From contig DASSZD010000165.1 of assembly GCA_035702985.1 (NCBI GenBank), forward strand, positions 1 through 48,943: a DNA stretch of 48,943 nucleotides, in the 5' to 3' direction. Both the position numbers and the translations under genes were made by a program. Within the stretch, counting starts at the first letter, position 1. Every line of letters starts with the position of its first letter. The notes beneath the pieces are model-generated. The model saw nothing but the letters and a program-made list of their open reading frames with translations, was not told the origin of the DNA and did not search any database. Of this stretch, positions 25,179 through 34,141 are shown piece by piece. This DNA is from JAKAXG01 sp035702985. Its GTDB lineage: Bacteria; Actinomycetota; Acidimicrobiia; Acidimicrobiales; Palsa-688.

Positions 25179-26121
25179 GGCCGGACGCCCCGACGTCGGC
25201 CATCTCGAAGCGCACCCTGGTCCAGCCCGGCCGGGAGGCCACCACGAACGCGTCGGCCAGTTGCCGAGCTATCCAGAGCCCGCGGCCCGACACCGCGTGC
25301 CCGGCGGCGCGGCGGTAGCCGGCGAGCGGGTCGGCCATTCCCAGGCCGTCATCGTCCACCTGGACGGCGAAACCGTGGGCCGTCGCCCAGTGCGACACCG
25401 TGATGGTGCGGGCCTGCTCCTTGGCCGAGTTGGTGACCAGCTCGCTCATCACCAGCACCGTGTCGTCGATTCGCCCGGTCGGAGTCCCGAGCTCCCCCAG
25501 CCATCGGCTCATCAGTTCCCGGGCTTCCCCCGGGGTGGTCACCACGGCGGTGGCGGCGCCCGCCGGGACGGCCAGGTCCTCGGGGTCGTAGTCGCCGAGC
25601 ATCCGGTCCGCCGGTACGAAACCGGCATTGGCCGGCGGGTCCGCGGCGCCGCCCAGCCACGGGTGGGAGGCCATGGCCAGGGCCAGCACGGTGTCCGGGA
25701 GCCGGGTGGCGTTGAAGGCGCACAGCATGTCCACCGCCCGGCCGGCCAGGGTGTGGTTGAGCACGGCATCGAAGCGGTTCCACTCGTCCATCAGTGCCCC
25801 TGGTCCGGTGGGCCAGGCGCACTCACCGACGAAGCGCAGCTCCCTCCCGTCGGAAGGCGGCGTGCTGACGAGCTCTTCGAGGGCATGGAGCCGGCGCCCG
25901 GGGTGAGGAACCCATTCGTAGGTGTCGGTCCAGCTGATACGGGATCCGACGTCACCGATCGCCTGTTTCAGCGCCCGGACGTTCTCGGACGCCACGTTGA
26001 CGATCACCTGCTGGTCCTCGTCGAGGGCCCGCGTCAAGAAAGGCAGAACCTGCTCGACCAGCTGGTCGGTGGTGGAGTAGGCGACCGCCCTGTGTACGAA
26101 ATCTTGATGACACGTCACCAC
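25171..26121 (-). CDS. MEDS-domain protein with RsbW-like histidine-kinase-type ATPase domain
   Basis: About 316 aa. The N-terminal MEDS domain (FVHRAVAYSTTDQLVEQVLP, VIVNVASENVRALKQAIG, LMDEWNRFDAVLNHTLAG, VDMLCAFNATRLPDTVLALA) is followed by a HATPase_c module with N-box SELVTNSAKEQA, G1 DDDGLGMADPL and G2 GRGLWIARQLAD, as in anti-sigma factors/serine kinases of the RsbW class. There is no phospho-acceptor His domain. The start is uncertain: GTG 26121 (or 26118) begins the MEDS homology, while the frame stays open to GTG 26247 with unmatched residues. It is operonic with the MEDS-STAS gene downstream. The 152-bp gap to livF holds nothing I recognise. Confidence 0.8.
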   Translation of the reverse strand: MVTCHQDFVHRAVAYSTTDQLVEQVLPFLTRALDEDQQVIVNVASENVRALKQAIGDVGSRISWTDTYEWVPHPGRRLHALEELVSTPPSDGRELRFVGECAWPTGPGALMDEWNRFDAVLNHTLAGRAVDMLCAFNATRLPDTVLALAMASHPWLGGAADPPANAGFVPADRMLGDYDPEDLAVPAGAATAVVTTPGEARELMSRWLGELGTPTGRIDDTVLVMSELVTNSAKEQARTITVSHWATAHGFAVQVDDDGLGMADPLAGYRRAAGHAVSGRGLWIARQLADAFVVASRPGWTRVRFEMADVGASGHA

Positions 26122-26273
26122 CGAGAGCGATGATACGCCAGCCGGCGGACAAAGCGCGGCGCAGCGCGGCGCAGCCCGTGCCATGACGCCGGCGGGATCC
26201 GGCCGGCCGGCCACGGTCGAGGGGTCGGACCCCGGATAGCCCACCATGACCGGCGGCGGGTCAGGGCCAGGGC

Positions 26274-27059
26274 TCAGTCGGCGTCTGCGGAGAGCGAGGT
26301 GGACCCGCCCAGGAAGACCTCACCCAGGTCCGGGCGGCTCAGGATGGTGCTCGCCGGCTCCGAGACATGCACCTGGCCGGAGACCAGGATGTAGCCCCAG
26401 TCGGCGTTGCGCAGGGCCTCGGTTGCCTTCTGCTCCACCAGGAGCACCCCCACCCCGGTGGCGGTGAGCGCCGGTAGGTAGTTCTCGAACAGCTCCCCGG
26501 TCAGGGCCACCGACAGACCGGCGGTGGGCTCGTCGAGCACCAGGACGGCAGGGCGGAGCATCAACACCCGGCCAATGGCCACCATCTTGCGCTCGCCGCC
26601 GGAGAGCCGGCCGACGGTACGGTGGCGCATGACGGCCAGGGCCGGGAACCGTTCGAAGACCTCCTCGATGCGGCCGGCCACCTCCCTCTTCTTCAGCAGG
26701 TAGCCGCCGATCTCGAGGTTCTCGACCACCGACATGGTCCCGAACACGTCCTGGTTCTGGGGGACGTAGCCGACGCCGCCCCGGGCAATCCTCTCGGGGC
26801 TGCGATTGGTGACGTCCTCCCCGCCCACCCGGACCTGGCCGCCGGTGCAGCGCAGGTGACCGACGATGGACTTGACCAGGGTGCTCTTGCCGGCGCCGTT
26901 GGGGCCGGCGACCACCGCGATCTGCCCCTTGTCGATGCCCAGGCAGACGTCCTGGATCACCGGGGGGCCACCGTAGCCGGCAGTCAGATCCTCGACGTGG
27001 AGACAGTCGTAGCTCGTCTTCCGGCGGCTGGCCGTCTGATCGGATGCGAACGTCTCCAC
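26274..27059 (-). CDS. livF: Branched-chain-type ABC transporter ATP-binding protein LivF
   Basis: The 261-aa cytoplasmic ATPase of the LivF class energises uptake by the LivHM permease. Walker A GPNGAGKST, Q-loop VPQNQDVF, signature LSGGERKM, Walker B VLVLDEPTAGLS and the H-loop position as VEQKATEAL (Gln in place of His, as is common in LivF). It starts at GTG 27059 directly after the LivG stop (TAA-GTG), with GGGGGGAAG upstream. It is the last gene of the liv operon. Confidence 0.95.
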   Translation of the reverse strand: METFASDQTASRRKTSYDCLHVEDLTAGYGGPPVIQDVCLGIDKGQIAVVAGPNGAGKSTLVKSIVGHLRCTGGQVRVGGEDVTNRSPERIARGGVGYVPQNQDVFGTMSVVENLEIGGYLLKKREVAGRIEEVFERFPALAVMRHRTVGRLSGGERKMVAIGRVLMLRPAVLVLDEPTAGLSVALTGELFENYLPALTATGVGVLLVEQKATEALRNADWGYILVSGQVHVSEPASTILSRPDLGEVFLGGSTSLSADAD

Positions 27060-27896
27060 TTATCTTCCCCCCAGGTAGGCGTCGAGGACTTCTTGACGGG
27101 ACCGGAGCTGTCCCATGTGGCCGCTGGCGATCTGGCGGCCCTGGGCCATCACCAGGACCCGGTCGCAGAGCCTCTCCACCGAGCCGAGCTCGTGCTCCAC
27201 CAGCAACAGTGTCAGCCCGTCGTCCCGCAGAGCCGACAGGGCAGCTTCGATGTGACGGGCCAAGCTGCGGTTCACCCCGGCCATGGGCTCGTCGAGCAGG
27301 AGCATTTTCGGTCTGGCCATCAGGGCCCGGCCGATCTCCACCAGCTTGCGTTGGCCGCCGGACAGGTCGCTGGCGTACTCGTTCTCCTTGTCGCGCAGCT
27401 CCAGCCGGGCCAGGATCTCCCGGGCTCGGCGCACCTCGGCGGCGTCCTCGGCGCCCCACCACTTGCGGCCGCCGAGCGCCCCCCAGATGCTCTTGCCTCT
27501 CTGGCGGGGCACGGCGACGAGCAGGTTCTCCATCACGGTAAGCCGGGCGAACTCGCCGCCCAGCTGAAAGGTGCGGATCATGCCGGCCCGGGCGGCCACG
27601 TGCGAGGGGCGGCCGGCCAGGTCGGTCCCGTCGAAGACGACCTGCCCCGAGGTGGGGCTGGTTTCACCTCCGATGGCCTTGAGAGCGGTGCTCTTCCCGG
27701 CGCCGTTGGGGCCGATGAGGCCGACCGCGGTCCCGGTCTCCACCTCGAACGACACCCCGTCGACGGCCCGCACCGCCCCGAAGTGGACCTTGAGGTCGAC
27801 CACTCGCAGGATGGCCGGTCCGGCCACCCGGTCCACCTCCGGCTCGGCGGGGACAGCGGTGGACTTGGCCGGCGTTTCGGTGAGCTGTTCAGCCAC
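27060..27896 (-). CDS. livG: Branched-chain-type ABC transporter ATP-binding protein LivG
   Basis: The 278-aa LivG-class ATPase has Walker A GPNGAGKST, a long insert after the Q-loop (FQLGGEFARLTVMENLL ... RQRGKSIWGALGG) typical of LivG, signature LSGGQRKLVEIG, Walker B LLLDEPMAGVN and H-loop LVEHELGSVE. GTG 27896 has AGGAG about 7 nt upstream and lies inside the end of livM (8-bp overlap). Confidence 0.95.
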   Translation of the reverse strand: MAEQLTETPAKSTAVPAEPEVDRVAGPAILRVVDLKVHFGAVRAVDGVSFEVETGTAVGLIGPNGAGKSTALKAIGGETSPTSGQVVFDGTDLAGRPSHVAARAGMIRTFQLGGEFARLTVMENLLVAVPRQRGKSIWGALGGRKWWGAEDAAEVRRAREILARLELRDKENEYASDLSGGQRKLVEIGRALMARPKMLLLDEPMAGVNRSLARHIEAALSALRDDGLTLLLVEHELGSVERLCDRVLVMAQGRQIASGHMGQLRSRQEVLDAYLGGR

Positions 27897-28899
27897 GGGC
27901 GCTCCTGTTCGTGAGGGCCGCCAGCGGGGAAGCCAGCCGGTTCCGCCCGGTGGTGATGTCGCTCGAGTACGTGCGACGTCTCTCCGGCAGCACCCCCTGG
28001 GGACGGAAGTACAAGAAGATGAGGATCAGGGCTCCGAGGCTCATCCACTGGATGGCGCCGATCAGGGCCGGGTTGCCGATGTTCGGTAGCAGCACCGTGC
28101 CCTCCAGGAACAGGCCCTGCACCAGCAGGGCCCCGAGGGCCACCCCGCCCAGGTTGCCGCGGCCCCCGACGATGACGGCAGCGAACAGACCGAAGGTCTC
28201 GGTGTAGTCCCATCCGGCCGGGGCCCAAGCGGCGATGAACTGCACCTCTATGGCCCCGGCCAGGGCGGCGATGGCTCCGCCGATGACCATGACCAGCAGC
28301 TTGACGGCGGCCACGTTGTGACCGACGGCGGCGGCCGCCGCCTCATTCTCCCGGACGGCCCGGAGGACCCGGCCGAGCGGGGAGGCGTTGATGCGGCGCA
28401 CCACCTCGAACACCGCCACCGCCGCCAGCACGGCCAGCGCCAGGTAGAACACCTCGTAGCCGACCTGGCTGAGGTGCAGCACCCCCTTGAACGGCTGGGG
28501 GATCAGCGCCAGGCCGACGCCGCCGTTGAGGAACCCGGGGTCGGCGGAGACGATGTAGGAGCCCATGATGGACACCACCAGGAGGACCATGGCCTGGTAG
28601 TCACCCCGCAGCCGGCGCAGGACCAGCAGGCCGACCAGCAGGCCCAGCAGGCCCCCGACCACCGCCGCCGCCAGCCACGGGATGGGCCACGGCAGGTGGG
28701 CCCCCCAGAAGTAGTGCTGGTAGCTGGAGGCGTTCGGGTGCCCGAGGCTGAGGATGCTGGCGGTGTAGGCGCCGGCCGCCACGAAGAGGATGTAGGCGAA
28801 GTTGAGCACCCCGGTGTCGCCGAACTGCAGGTTCAGACCCCAGCAGGCGATGATGCCGACCACCACGTAGACGGCCAGGGTGAGCACGTAGTAGGCCAT
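27889..28899 (-). CDS. livM: Branched-chain-type ABC transporter permease LivM
   Basis: The 336-aa polytopic membrane permease begins MAYYVLTLAVYVVVGIIACW and carries the LivM features GDTGVLNFAYILFVAAGAYT, the cytoplasmic RINASPLGRVLRAVRENE coupling region contacting the ATPases, and IVGGRGNLGGVALGA. It overlaps livH by one base (TGATG) and livG by 8 bp, so it is tightly coupled. Confidence 0.95.
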   Translation of the reverse strand: MAYYVLTLAVYVVVGIIACWGLNLQFGDTGVLNFAYILFVAAGAYTASILSLGHPNASSYQHYFWGAHLPWPIPWLAAAVVGGLLGLLVGLLVLRRLRGDYQAMVLLVVSIMGSYIVSADPGFLNGGVGLALIPQPFKGVLHLSQVGYEVFYLALAVLAAVAVFEVVRRINASPLGRVLRAVRENEAAAAAVGHNVAAVKLLVMVIGGAIAALAGAIEVQFIAAWAPAGWDYTETFGLFAAVIVGGRGNLGGVALGALLVQGLFLEGTVLLPNIGNPALIGAIQWMSLGALILIFLYFRPQGVLPERRRTYSSDITTGRNRLASPLAALTNRSARG

Positions 28900-29783
28900 C
28901 AGGCGATTCCCTTCGCTTCCGCCGCCCCGGCCATGATGCCGGTGGGCCGGACCAACAACACCAGGATGAGCACGGCGAACGCACTGATAGGCGCGTAGGC
29001 CCCGCCCAGCACGATGGCGCTCTCCTCGAGCAGGACCCCGATGGCCAACGCTCCGAGCATGGCCCCGTACACCTGGCCCACCCCGCCGAGCACGGCGGCG
29101 GCGATGATCTCGATGAGGAACGTGTCGCCCATGGTGTAGGACACGCTGGACAGGCTGATGCCGAGCATGACCCCAGCCACCCCGCCCATCAGCCCCGATA
29201 TCAGCCAGGCCGTGTCGGTGATCCGCTGGGCCGGGATGCCGCTCGAGCGGGCCAGCTCGGTGTTGGAGGCCACCGCCCGGATGGCCTTACCGATGCGGGT
29301 GTACTTGAGCAGGCTGTGGGTCGCCACCGCGATCACCAACCCGATGGCCATGACCACCAGCTGGGAATGGGTGAACGACATGGCCCCCAGGTGCACCACC
29401 CCGGTCCCGGTCATCTTGTAGTTGACCGACATGGTGCCCCAGATGATCTCGACCAGGTACTCGATGAGCAGCGCCAGGGCGATGGTCACCACCACCATGC
29501 CGAAGAACGTGGTTCCCCGGCGGGCGAAGGGGGTGAGCAGGAACCGGTTCAGCAGGGCTGAGAACACCGCCCCGAACACCCCGGCCAGCAGGAGCGCCAA
29601 CCAGATGTTCAACCCGGCCTGGGTGCAGATGAACGCGATGTAGGCGGCGAAGGTCATCTGCGCCCCGAAGGCGATGTTCAACACGCCGGTGGCGGAGAAC
29701 TGCAGGGTGAAACCGACCGCGGCCGGCAGCAGTATCGACGCCGTGACGATCCCGAACCCGAGGGAGCTGATCAGGGAGTTCAT
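28899..29783 (-). CDS. livH: Branched-chain-type ABC transporter permease LivH
   Basis: The 294-aa membrane permease of the LivH class: FGIVTASILLPAAVGFTLQF, the ATGVLNIAFGAQMTFAAYI segment, the coupling motif YTRIGKAIRAVASNTELARS, and AAVLGGVGQVYGAMLGALAI near the end. The ATG at 29783 lies 43 bp after the substrate-binding protein gene; no strong ribosome site. Confidence 0.95.
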   Translation of the reverse strand: MNSLISSLGFGIVTASILLPAAVGFTLQFSATGVLNIAFGAQMTFAAYIAFICTQAGLNIWLALLLAGVFGAVFSALLNRFLLTPFARRGTTFFGMVVVTIALALLIEYLVEIIWGTMSVNYKMTGTGVVHLGAMSFTHSQLVVMAIGLVIAVATHSLLKYTRIGKAIRAVASNTELARSSGIPAQRITDTAWLISGLMGGVAGVMLGISLSSVSYTMGDTFLIEIIAAAVLGGVGQVYGAMLGALAIGVLLEESAIVLGGAYAPISAFAVLILVLLVRPTGIMAGAAEAKGIA

Positions 29784-29826
29784 GTCTTCGGACGTCCCGT
29801 CCGGTCGTGGCGGAGGCTGCCCATGA

Positions 29827-31191
29827 TCACCCCGCCGCCTTGACCATCAGGTCGGTCGGGGCCTGGCCGATCACCTGCGGGTTGCTGCCCTCGGTCAGGG
29901 CGTTGAACCCGGCCGCGATGTTGTGGTGGGGATCCAGGCTGATGGTGCCGAGGGCGCCCTCGTACTGGATCTTCTGACCGGCCTGCAGGTCCTTGGCCCC
30001 GGTGGCGAAGTCGTGGACCACCGTCTTGCCGGCCCCCGGCTGGGTCAGGCCCATGATGTCGGCGTTGAACACCGTGGGTTTGGTCGACTTGGCCTCCACC
30101 ATGGCCAGCGCCACCAGGTTGGCGGCGTCGTAGTAGGACAGGGTGAAGGGGTCCTTCAGGTACTGGCTGATGTTGGGCACGTTCTTCGGGGCGTTGTGCA
30201 TGGCCTGGTTGAACGTCTGCCAGCCGGCGGTGGAGGTGGAGGGGGTGGAGGCCTCGAACGCGGTGAAGGACTTGAGCGAGCTGGCCCCGATGGCCCCGGA
30301 CACCGCAGTGATCCAGGCCGGCTCCTCCTCGGTCTCCACGACGTAGGTGGGAGGCAGGTTGGTCAGCTGCTTCAACTCGGCGAAGAACGTGGCCGACATC
30401 GGAGCCGAGCCGTCATAGAAGATCACCTGAGGGTGGGAGCTGGCCACCTTCTGGGCCTCGGTGCTGTAGGACGGCTGGCCGGGGGTCAGCTGCACGTTGG
30501 CCACGATCTGGCCGCCCAGCTTCTTGAATCCGGAGATGGCGGCCGGCCCGTCGGCCTGGGACTGCGAGCCGGTGGCGAACACCGCCGCCGCCCGGGTGAA
30601 GCCCTTGCTCTCGGCCCACGCCGCCATGGCGAAGCCCTCGGCCGCGTCGGGCGGGACCAGGCGCCACATATAGGGGTTGGTGTTGCTGTCGTATTGGGTG
30701 TCGCCGGTCATGAGGAACGAGGGGATGTGGGCCTGCTGGAACAGCGGCTCGGTGGACAGCGCCTCGTCGGAGCTGGGTCCGAACACCGCCACCACCGAAC
30801 CGCTGTGGGCGACGAGGGCATTGGCCGCCGGCACCGCGTCCTGGGGGTCACCACGGGTGTCAGACGTGGTGCAGTTGATCTGGTGACCGAGCACCCCGCC
30901 GGCCTGGTTGATGAGGTAGGCCGCGGGATAGCAGCCCGACAGAGCCAGGTCTCCGTAGGAGGCGTCGGCGCCGCTGAAGGGCACGAAGGAGGCGATCTGC
31001 AGCGCCCCGGACCCGGCGCCTCCCCCGGAGGACCCCGTCGTCCCCGACGATCCGGATGCGGCTTTGGACGGGCCGCTGCTGCCGCACGCGGACAGCGCCA
31101 GGGCGCCGACGGCTACGGATGCGACCACTGCGAAGGCACGACCCCGCTTGCCCGGGACTGCTCCTCCATGCTCCTGCTGGGAAACCCCCAC
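29827..31191 (-). CDS. Branched-chain-type ABC transporter substrate-binding lipoprotein
   Basis: The 454-aa periplasmic-binding-protein type I (LivK-like) protein is anchored outside the membrane as a lipoprotein: a basic N-terminus (GKRGRAF), a hydrophobic stretch and lipobox LSAC, then a Ser/Gly-rich linker. The mature part opens LQIASFVPFSGADASYGDLA and contains VVAVFGPSSDEALSTEPLF and WAESKGFTRAAAVFATGSQS, typical of amino-acid, amide or aromatic-acid binders. The start is GTG 31191, with AAGGGAAGA upstream; the open frame extends to 31464, but those residues are not signal-like. It is first in the liv operon. Ligand unknown; the catabolic operon 600 bp upstream on the same strand makes that operon's substrate a candidate. 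Confidence 0.92.
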   Translation of the reverse strand: MGVSQQEHGGAVPGKRGRAFAVVASVAVGALALSACGSSGPSKAASGSSGTTGSSGGGAGSGALQIASFVPFSGADASYGDLALSGCYPAAYLINQAGGVLGHQINCTTSDTRGDPQDAVPAANALVAHSGSVVAVFGPSSDEALSTEPLFQQAHIPSFLMTGDTQYDSNTNPYMWRLVPPDAAEGFAMAAWAESKGFTRAAAVFATGSQSQADGPAAISGFKKLGGQIVANVQLTPGQPSYSTEAQKVASSHPQVIFYDGSAPMSATFFAELKQLTNLPPTYVVETEEEPAWITAVSGAIGASSLKSFTAFEASTPSTSTAGWQTFNQAMHNAPKNVPNISQYLKDPFTLSYYDAANLVALAMVEAKSTKPTVFNADIMGLTQPGAGKTVVHDFATGAKDLQAGQKIQYEGALGTISLDPHHNIAAGFNALTEGSNPQVIGQAPTDLMVKAAG

Positions 31192-31786
31192 ACTCTTCCC
31201 TTTCTCACTGTTGGCCTGTGAGTCCCCCGTCCGCTTTTGCCGGATCTGTCGGGTACTCGATCTCTGATGTTGCGAAGTGTACGGACGACCAGAGGGCACT
31301 TCCATGTACAGAGTGCATAGCCACCGGCCATCGACATGGGCGGGATGCCGAACAGCTTTCCCGGTGCCATCGATCGGGAAAAACCGGCTGTCGGAGAGGC
31401 CTCCTACCGGCGCGGTCCCGGGGTCGGGATGAGGCGGATTGATGAGAGAAACTGCCTGGTCCATGGCAAGAACGCTAACGGCGGCCTGTCACATACCCAT
31501 GTAGGGACGGTTACGGCTGCGTTTCGAGCGCAAACTTGAGTCAGTAACGACTAACTGCTGGGTGCAGCAGTTAGTCCGAAAAGAACTTGCATCCGCCGTA
31601 ATCCATCTGCGTCCATCGCTGAGCGACAGACCGCGCTACATGGACGAGCTAGGGCCCCGGCTCCGGCCACCGATCAGTTTCAAATACTGCAACTCTTTGA
31701 TGACGAACATTCACGAACCCGTCCCCCGAACCAGCGTCGAAACAGATTGAAAGCAGGTCGATGGTAGTCGGCCCACCCGCTGGTTG
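31192..31786. other. Intergenic region between the catabolic and liv operons
   Basis: A 595-bp non-coding stretch of clearly lower GC than its surroundings. Its only strong element is the 28-bp palindrome at 31549-31576. No convincing small gene is seen on either strand; the longest frames are shadows. It probably holds the liv promoter and the terminator of the upstream operon. Confidence 0.6.
31549..31576. promoter_or_regulatory. Perfect 12-bp inverted repeat upstream of liv
   Basis: GACTAACTGCTG-GGTG-CAGCAGTTAGTC. It lacks a following T-tract in either direction, so an operator is as likely as a terminator. It is 358 bp before the livK start and 211 bp after the EtfBA stop. Confidence 0.65.
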
Positions 31787-33598
31787 TCAGGTATAGGCCG
31801 GGGCTGCCGGGGCTCTCCCGCTCTCGAGGGCGGCGACCAGCTCGGCCGCGCTGACGGTGACCGCCAGATCGCTCTGGGCAGCCAGCTCGGCCGGGATTCT
31901 CTCACCCACCGTCACGACCATCTCGGCGCCGCGCACCGGGTCCAGGTCCCCGGGGCCGTCCAGACCCACCCCGATGAAGACCAGCGGGGAGATGGACCGC
32001 TTGACCAGGGACACCTCTGCCCGGGAGGCGACCAGCCCCTGGGCCACCGCGGCGGCGGTGCCGCCGAAGCCCCATCCGCGGCTCTCGGCTCGGCGGCGGA
32101 GCCGGCCGGCCAGCCCGGCGTCCACCCCGCCGCCCACGCAGACCATGACCGGGGCGGAGTCGGCCGGCGGCCCGGCCGGCGGGGCCGGCTGGGCCCCGGC
32201 TCCGAGGGCGGAGCAGGCGGCGGCGATGGCCGCTTCGTCGAGTTCGACCGGTTCGACCACACCGGTTCGTCCGGGGGCGGCGGCCAGTGGGCGGCACGCC
32301 CCGGGGCGCAGGGTCCCGAGGGCGGGCGTGGTGCGGGCCACCACCCGGGCCATGGCGCTGCCGCCCCACGCCGGCTTGAGCCACACCAGGTCGATGCGGT
32401 CGCCGCCGGCCGGGTGGGGGGCGGTGTCCAGGCCCACGAAGTCGCCGGTGAGGCCCAGCTGGAGCCGGGCCGCCACCCGGGGGAGGTAGTGGCGGCCCCG
32501 GCTCGACCAGGGGGCGATGACCCCGAGCGGGCGGTCCCGCTCCACCATCGGGGCCAGGGCAGCGGCCATCGCCTCGGCCGGCTGGCCCTCGAGCCCGGCG
32601 GCGGTACCGACCAGCACCCGGTCGGCCCCGGCGGCGATCAGCCGGTCCGGATGGGCCCCGGATGAGCCGCCCAGGAGCACCGAGACGACCTGGGCGCCCA
32701 GCCGGCCCGCCACGCGGCGGGCACAGGCCAGGCCCTCCAGGGAGGTCGGGTGCAGGTCGTCGCCGCGGGTCTCGGCCACCACCCAGATGGCGCCCTCACC
32801 GGCCTCGGCGGGGGCGTCGGGGGCGGGGGCGTCAGCGGCGGGGGCCTCGGCGGCCGCGTCGAGGCGGGCGTTGACCGCCTCGATGGCCTCGTCGAGCCCG
32901 GCGGACCGGCCGGACCGCGCCGCGGTGAGATCGGTGACCTTTTGCACGTAGGTGCGGGAGCCGCGGATGCCGTACCCGGCCGGATCTCCGCCCAGGCGGT
33001 CCACATCCCACACCTCGATGGTCCCCGGGGCCGACGCGGGGTCGGCCGGCCCGGTCGCGCATCCGGCCTCCACGCTGATCACCGCCGGGGTGGTCAGGGT
33101 GCGCCGGTGCTCTCCGTCGTCGGTCTCCTCCACCACGGCGACGGCCCCGTCTGCGAGCTCCACCGCCACCACGCCGGAGGCAAAGGACCACCCGGCAATC
33201 TCGGCGGTCTGGGCCGGGGTCTGGGCGGTGCCTCCGTCCATGGCGCTACGACCGCACACAAGCAGGTCGGCCTGCTCGGCGGTCATCACCTGGGCCAGGG
33301 CCCGGGAGGTGGCCAGGGTGTCGGCGCCGGCCAGGCGGGGGTCGCACAGGTGGATCACCCGGTCGACCCCCAGGGCGGCGACCTCCTGCAGGAGCGCGTC
33401 GATGCCCGGGGGGCCCATGGTCAGGGCCACCACCTGCCCGCCGGAGCGGGCCCGGCCGGCCAGGGCCAGGTCCAGGGCCAACCGGTCCAGCGGGTTGACC
33501 AGGCTGGGCACCCCCTCCCGGACGATGCGGTTCAGGCCCTCCTGGAACCGCACCGCGCCGGGAGCCGGCACCACCTTGACCGCCACCAGGATCTTCAT
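31787..33598 (-). CDS. Single-chain EtfB-EtfA fusion with divergent FAD region
   Basis: The 603-aa product has residues 1-245 as electron-transfer flavoprotein beta (MKILVAVKVVP, NPLDRLALDLALAG, DGGTAQTPAQTAEIAGW). An Ala/Pro/Asp linker (246-270) follows, and residues 271-603 are EtfA (IWVVAETRGDDLHPTSLEGL, GLTGDFVGLD, WGGSAMARVV). ETFs carry electrons from acyl-CoA-type dehydrogenases to quinone. The usual QTGKTVSPxLYIAxGISGAIQH and IN-x-D-x-xAPIF motifs that hold FAD are missing: the site reads VSLVKRSISPLVFIGVGLDG and VGERIPAELAAQSD. FAD binding or redox role is therefore altered. ATG 33598 has GGGGGAG upstream. Last gene of the operon. Confidence 0.88.
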   Translation of the reverse strand: MKILVAVKVVPAPGAVRFQEGLNRIVREGVPSLVNPLDRLALDLALAGRARSGGQVVALTMGPPGIDALLQEVAALGVDRVIHLCDPRLAGADTLATSRALAQVMTAEQADLLVCGRSAMDGGTAQTPAQTAEIAGWSFASGVVAVELADGAVAVVEETDDGEHRRTLTTPAVISVEAGCATGPADPASAPGTIEVWDVDRLGGDPAGYGIRGSRTYVQKVTDLTAARSGRSAGLDEAIEAVNARLDAAAEAPAADAPAPDAPAEAGEGAIWVVAETRGDDLHPTSLEGLACARRVAGRLGAQVVSVLLGGSSGAHPDRLIAAGADRVLVGTAAGLEGQPAEAMAAALAPMVERDRPLGVIAPWSSRGRHYLPRVAARLQLGLTGDFVGLDTAPHPAGGDRIDLVWLKPAWGGSAMARVVARTTPALGTLRPGACRPLAAAPGRTGVVEPVELDEAAIAAACSALGAGAQPAPPAGPPADSAPVMVCVGGGVDAGLAGRLRRRAESRGWGFGGTAAAVAQGLVASRAEVSLVKRSISPLVFIGVGLDGPGDLDPVRGAEMVVTVGERIPAELAAQSDLAVTVSAAELVAALESGRAPAAPAYT

Positions 33599-33625
33599 CG
33601 AAGCGCTCCCCCTCTCACGAAGAGA

Positions 33626-34114
33626 TCAGCCGGCCTGGGAGCCGGCCGCCACCTTGCCGTTGCCGTCGGCGCCGCCGTCGGCCATCAGCCGCTCGAAAGC
33701 GGCGATGGCCGCCGCCCCCACGGCCTTGTCCTGGGTGCCGTTACCGCCGCTGACGCCGACCGCTCCCACCACCTGGCCCTCGTGGACCAGCGGAAAGCCA
33801 CCGACGAAGATGGCGAAGCGGCCGGGGAGCATCTGGTTGATGCCGAACGCCTCGTTTCCGGGCAACGCCGGGCCGTTGGGGGGCTCATTGAACAGGTGGG
33901 TGGCCCGCTGGTGGCCGGCGGAGGTGAACGCCTTGGCCGTGGCGATCTCGACGCCGGTGAGGCGGGCGCCGGTCATGCGGTGGAGGGCCACGATGTGGCC
34001 GCCGTCGTCGGCAACGCAGACGGTCTCTCTCACCCCGACCCGCTCCGCTTCCTCCTCCGCCGCCCTCAAGATGTAGAGCGCGTCCTCCAGGTCGATTCGG
34101 TAGACCTTGTGCAC
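33626..34114 (-). CDS. GlcG/HbpS-family (DUF336) heme-binding-like protein
   Basis: The 162-aa protein has one GlcG/HbpS domain: LEDALYILRAAEEEAERVGV, VCVADDGGHIVALHRMTGA, ATAKAFTSAGH, then PLVHEGQVVGAVGVSGGNGTQD, the family's glycine-rich signature. Homologues bind heme or degradation intermediates and often sit in glycolate, diol or aromatic operons with no proven role. GTG 34114 has AGGAAGGAAA upstream. 27 bp upstream of the EtfBA gene. Confidence 0.9.
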   Translation of the reverse strand: MHKVYRIDLEDALYILRAAEEEAERVGVRETVCVADDGGHIVALHRMTGARLTGVEIATAKAFTSAGHQRATHLFNEPPNGPALPGNEAFGINQMLPGRFAIFVGGFPLVHEGQVVGAVGVSGGNGTQDKAVGAAAIAAFERLMADGGADGNGKVAAGSQAG

Positions 34115-34141
34115 TGGTTTCCTTCCTGTCTCGTGGGTCCG

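Noticed and set aside
31193..31464. Longer N-terminus for the Liv substrate-binding protein
   Set aside because: The extra residues are not signal-like, whereas GTG 31191 gives a normal lipoprotein signal with a ribosome site.
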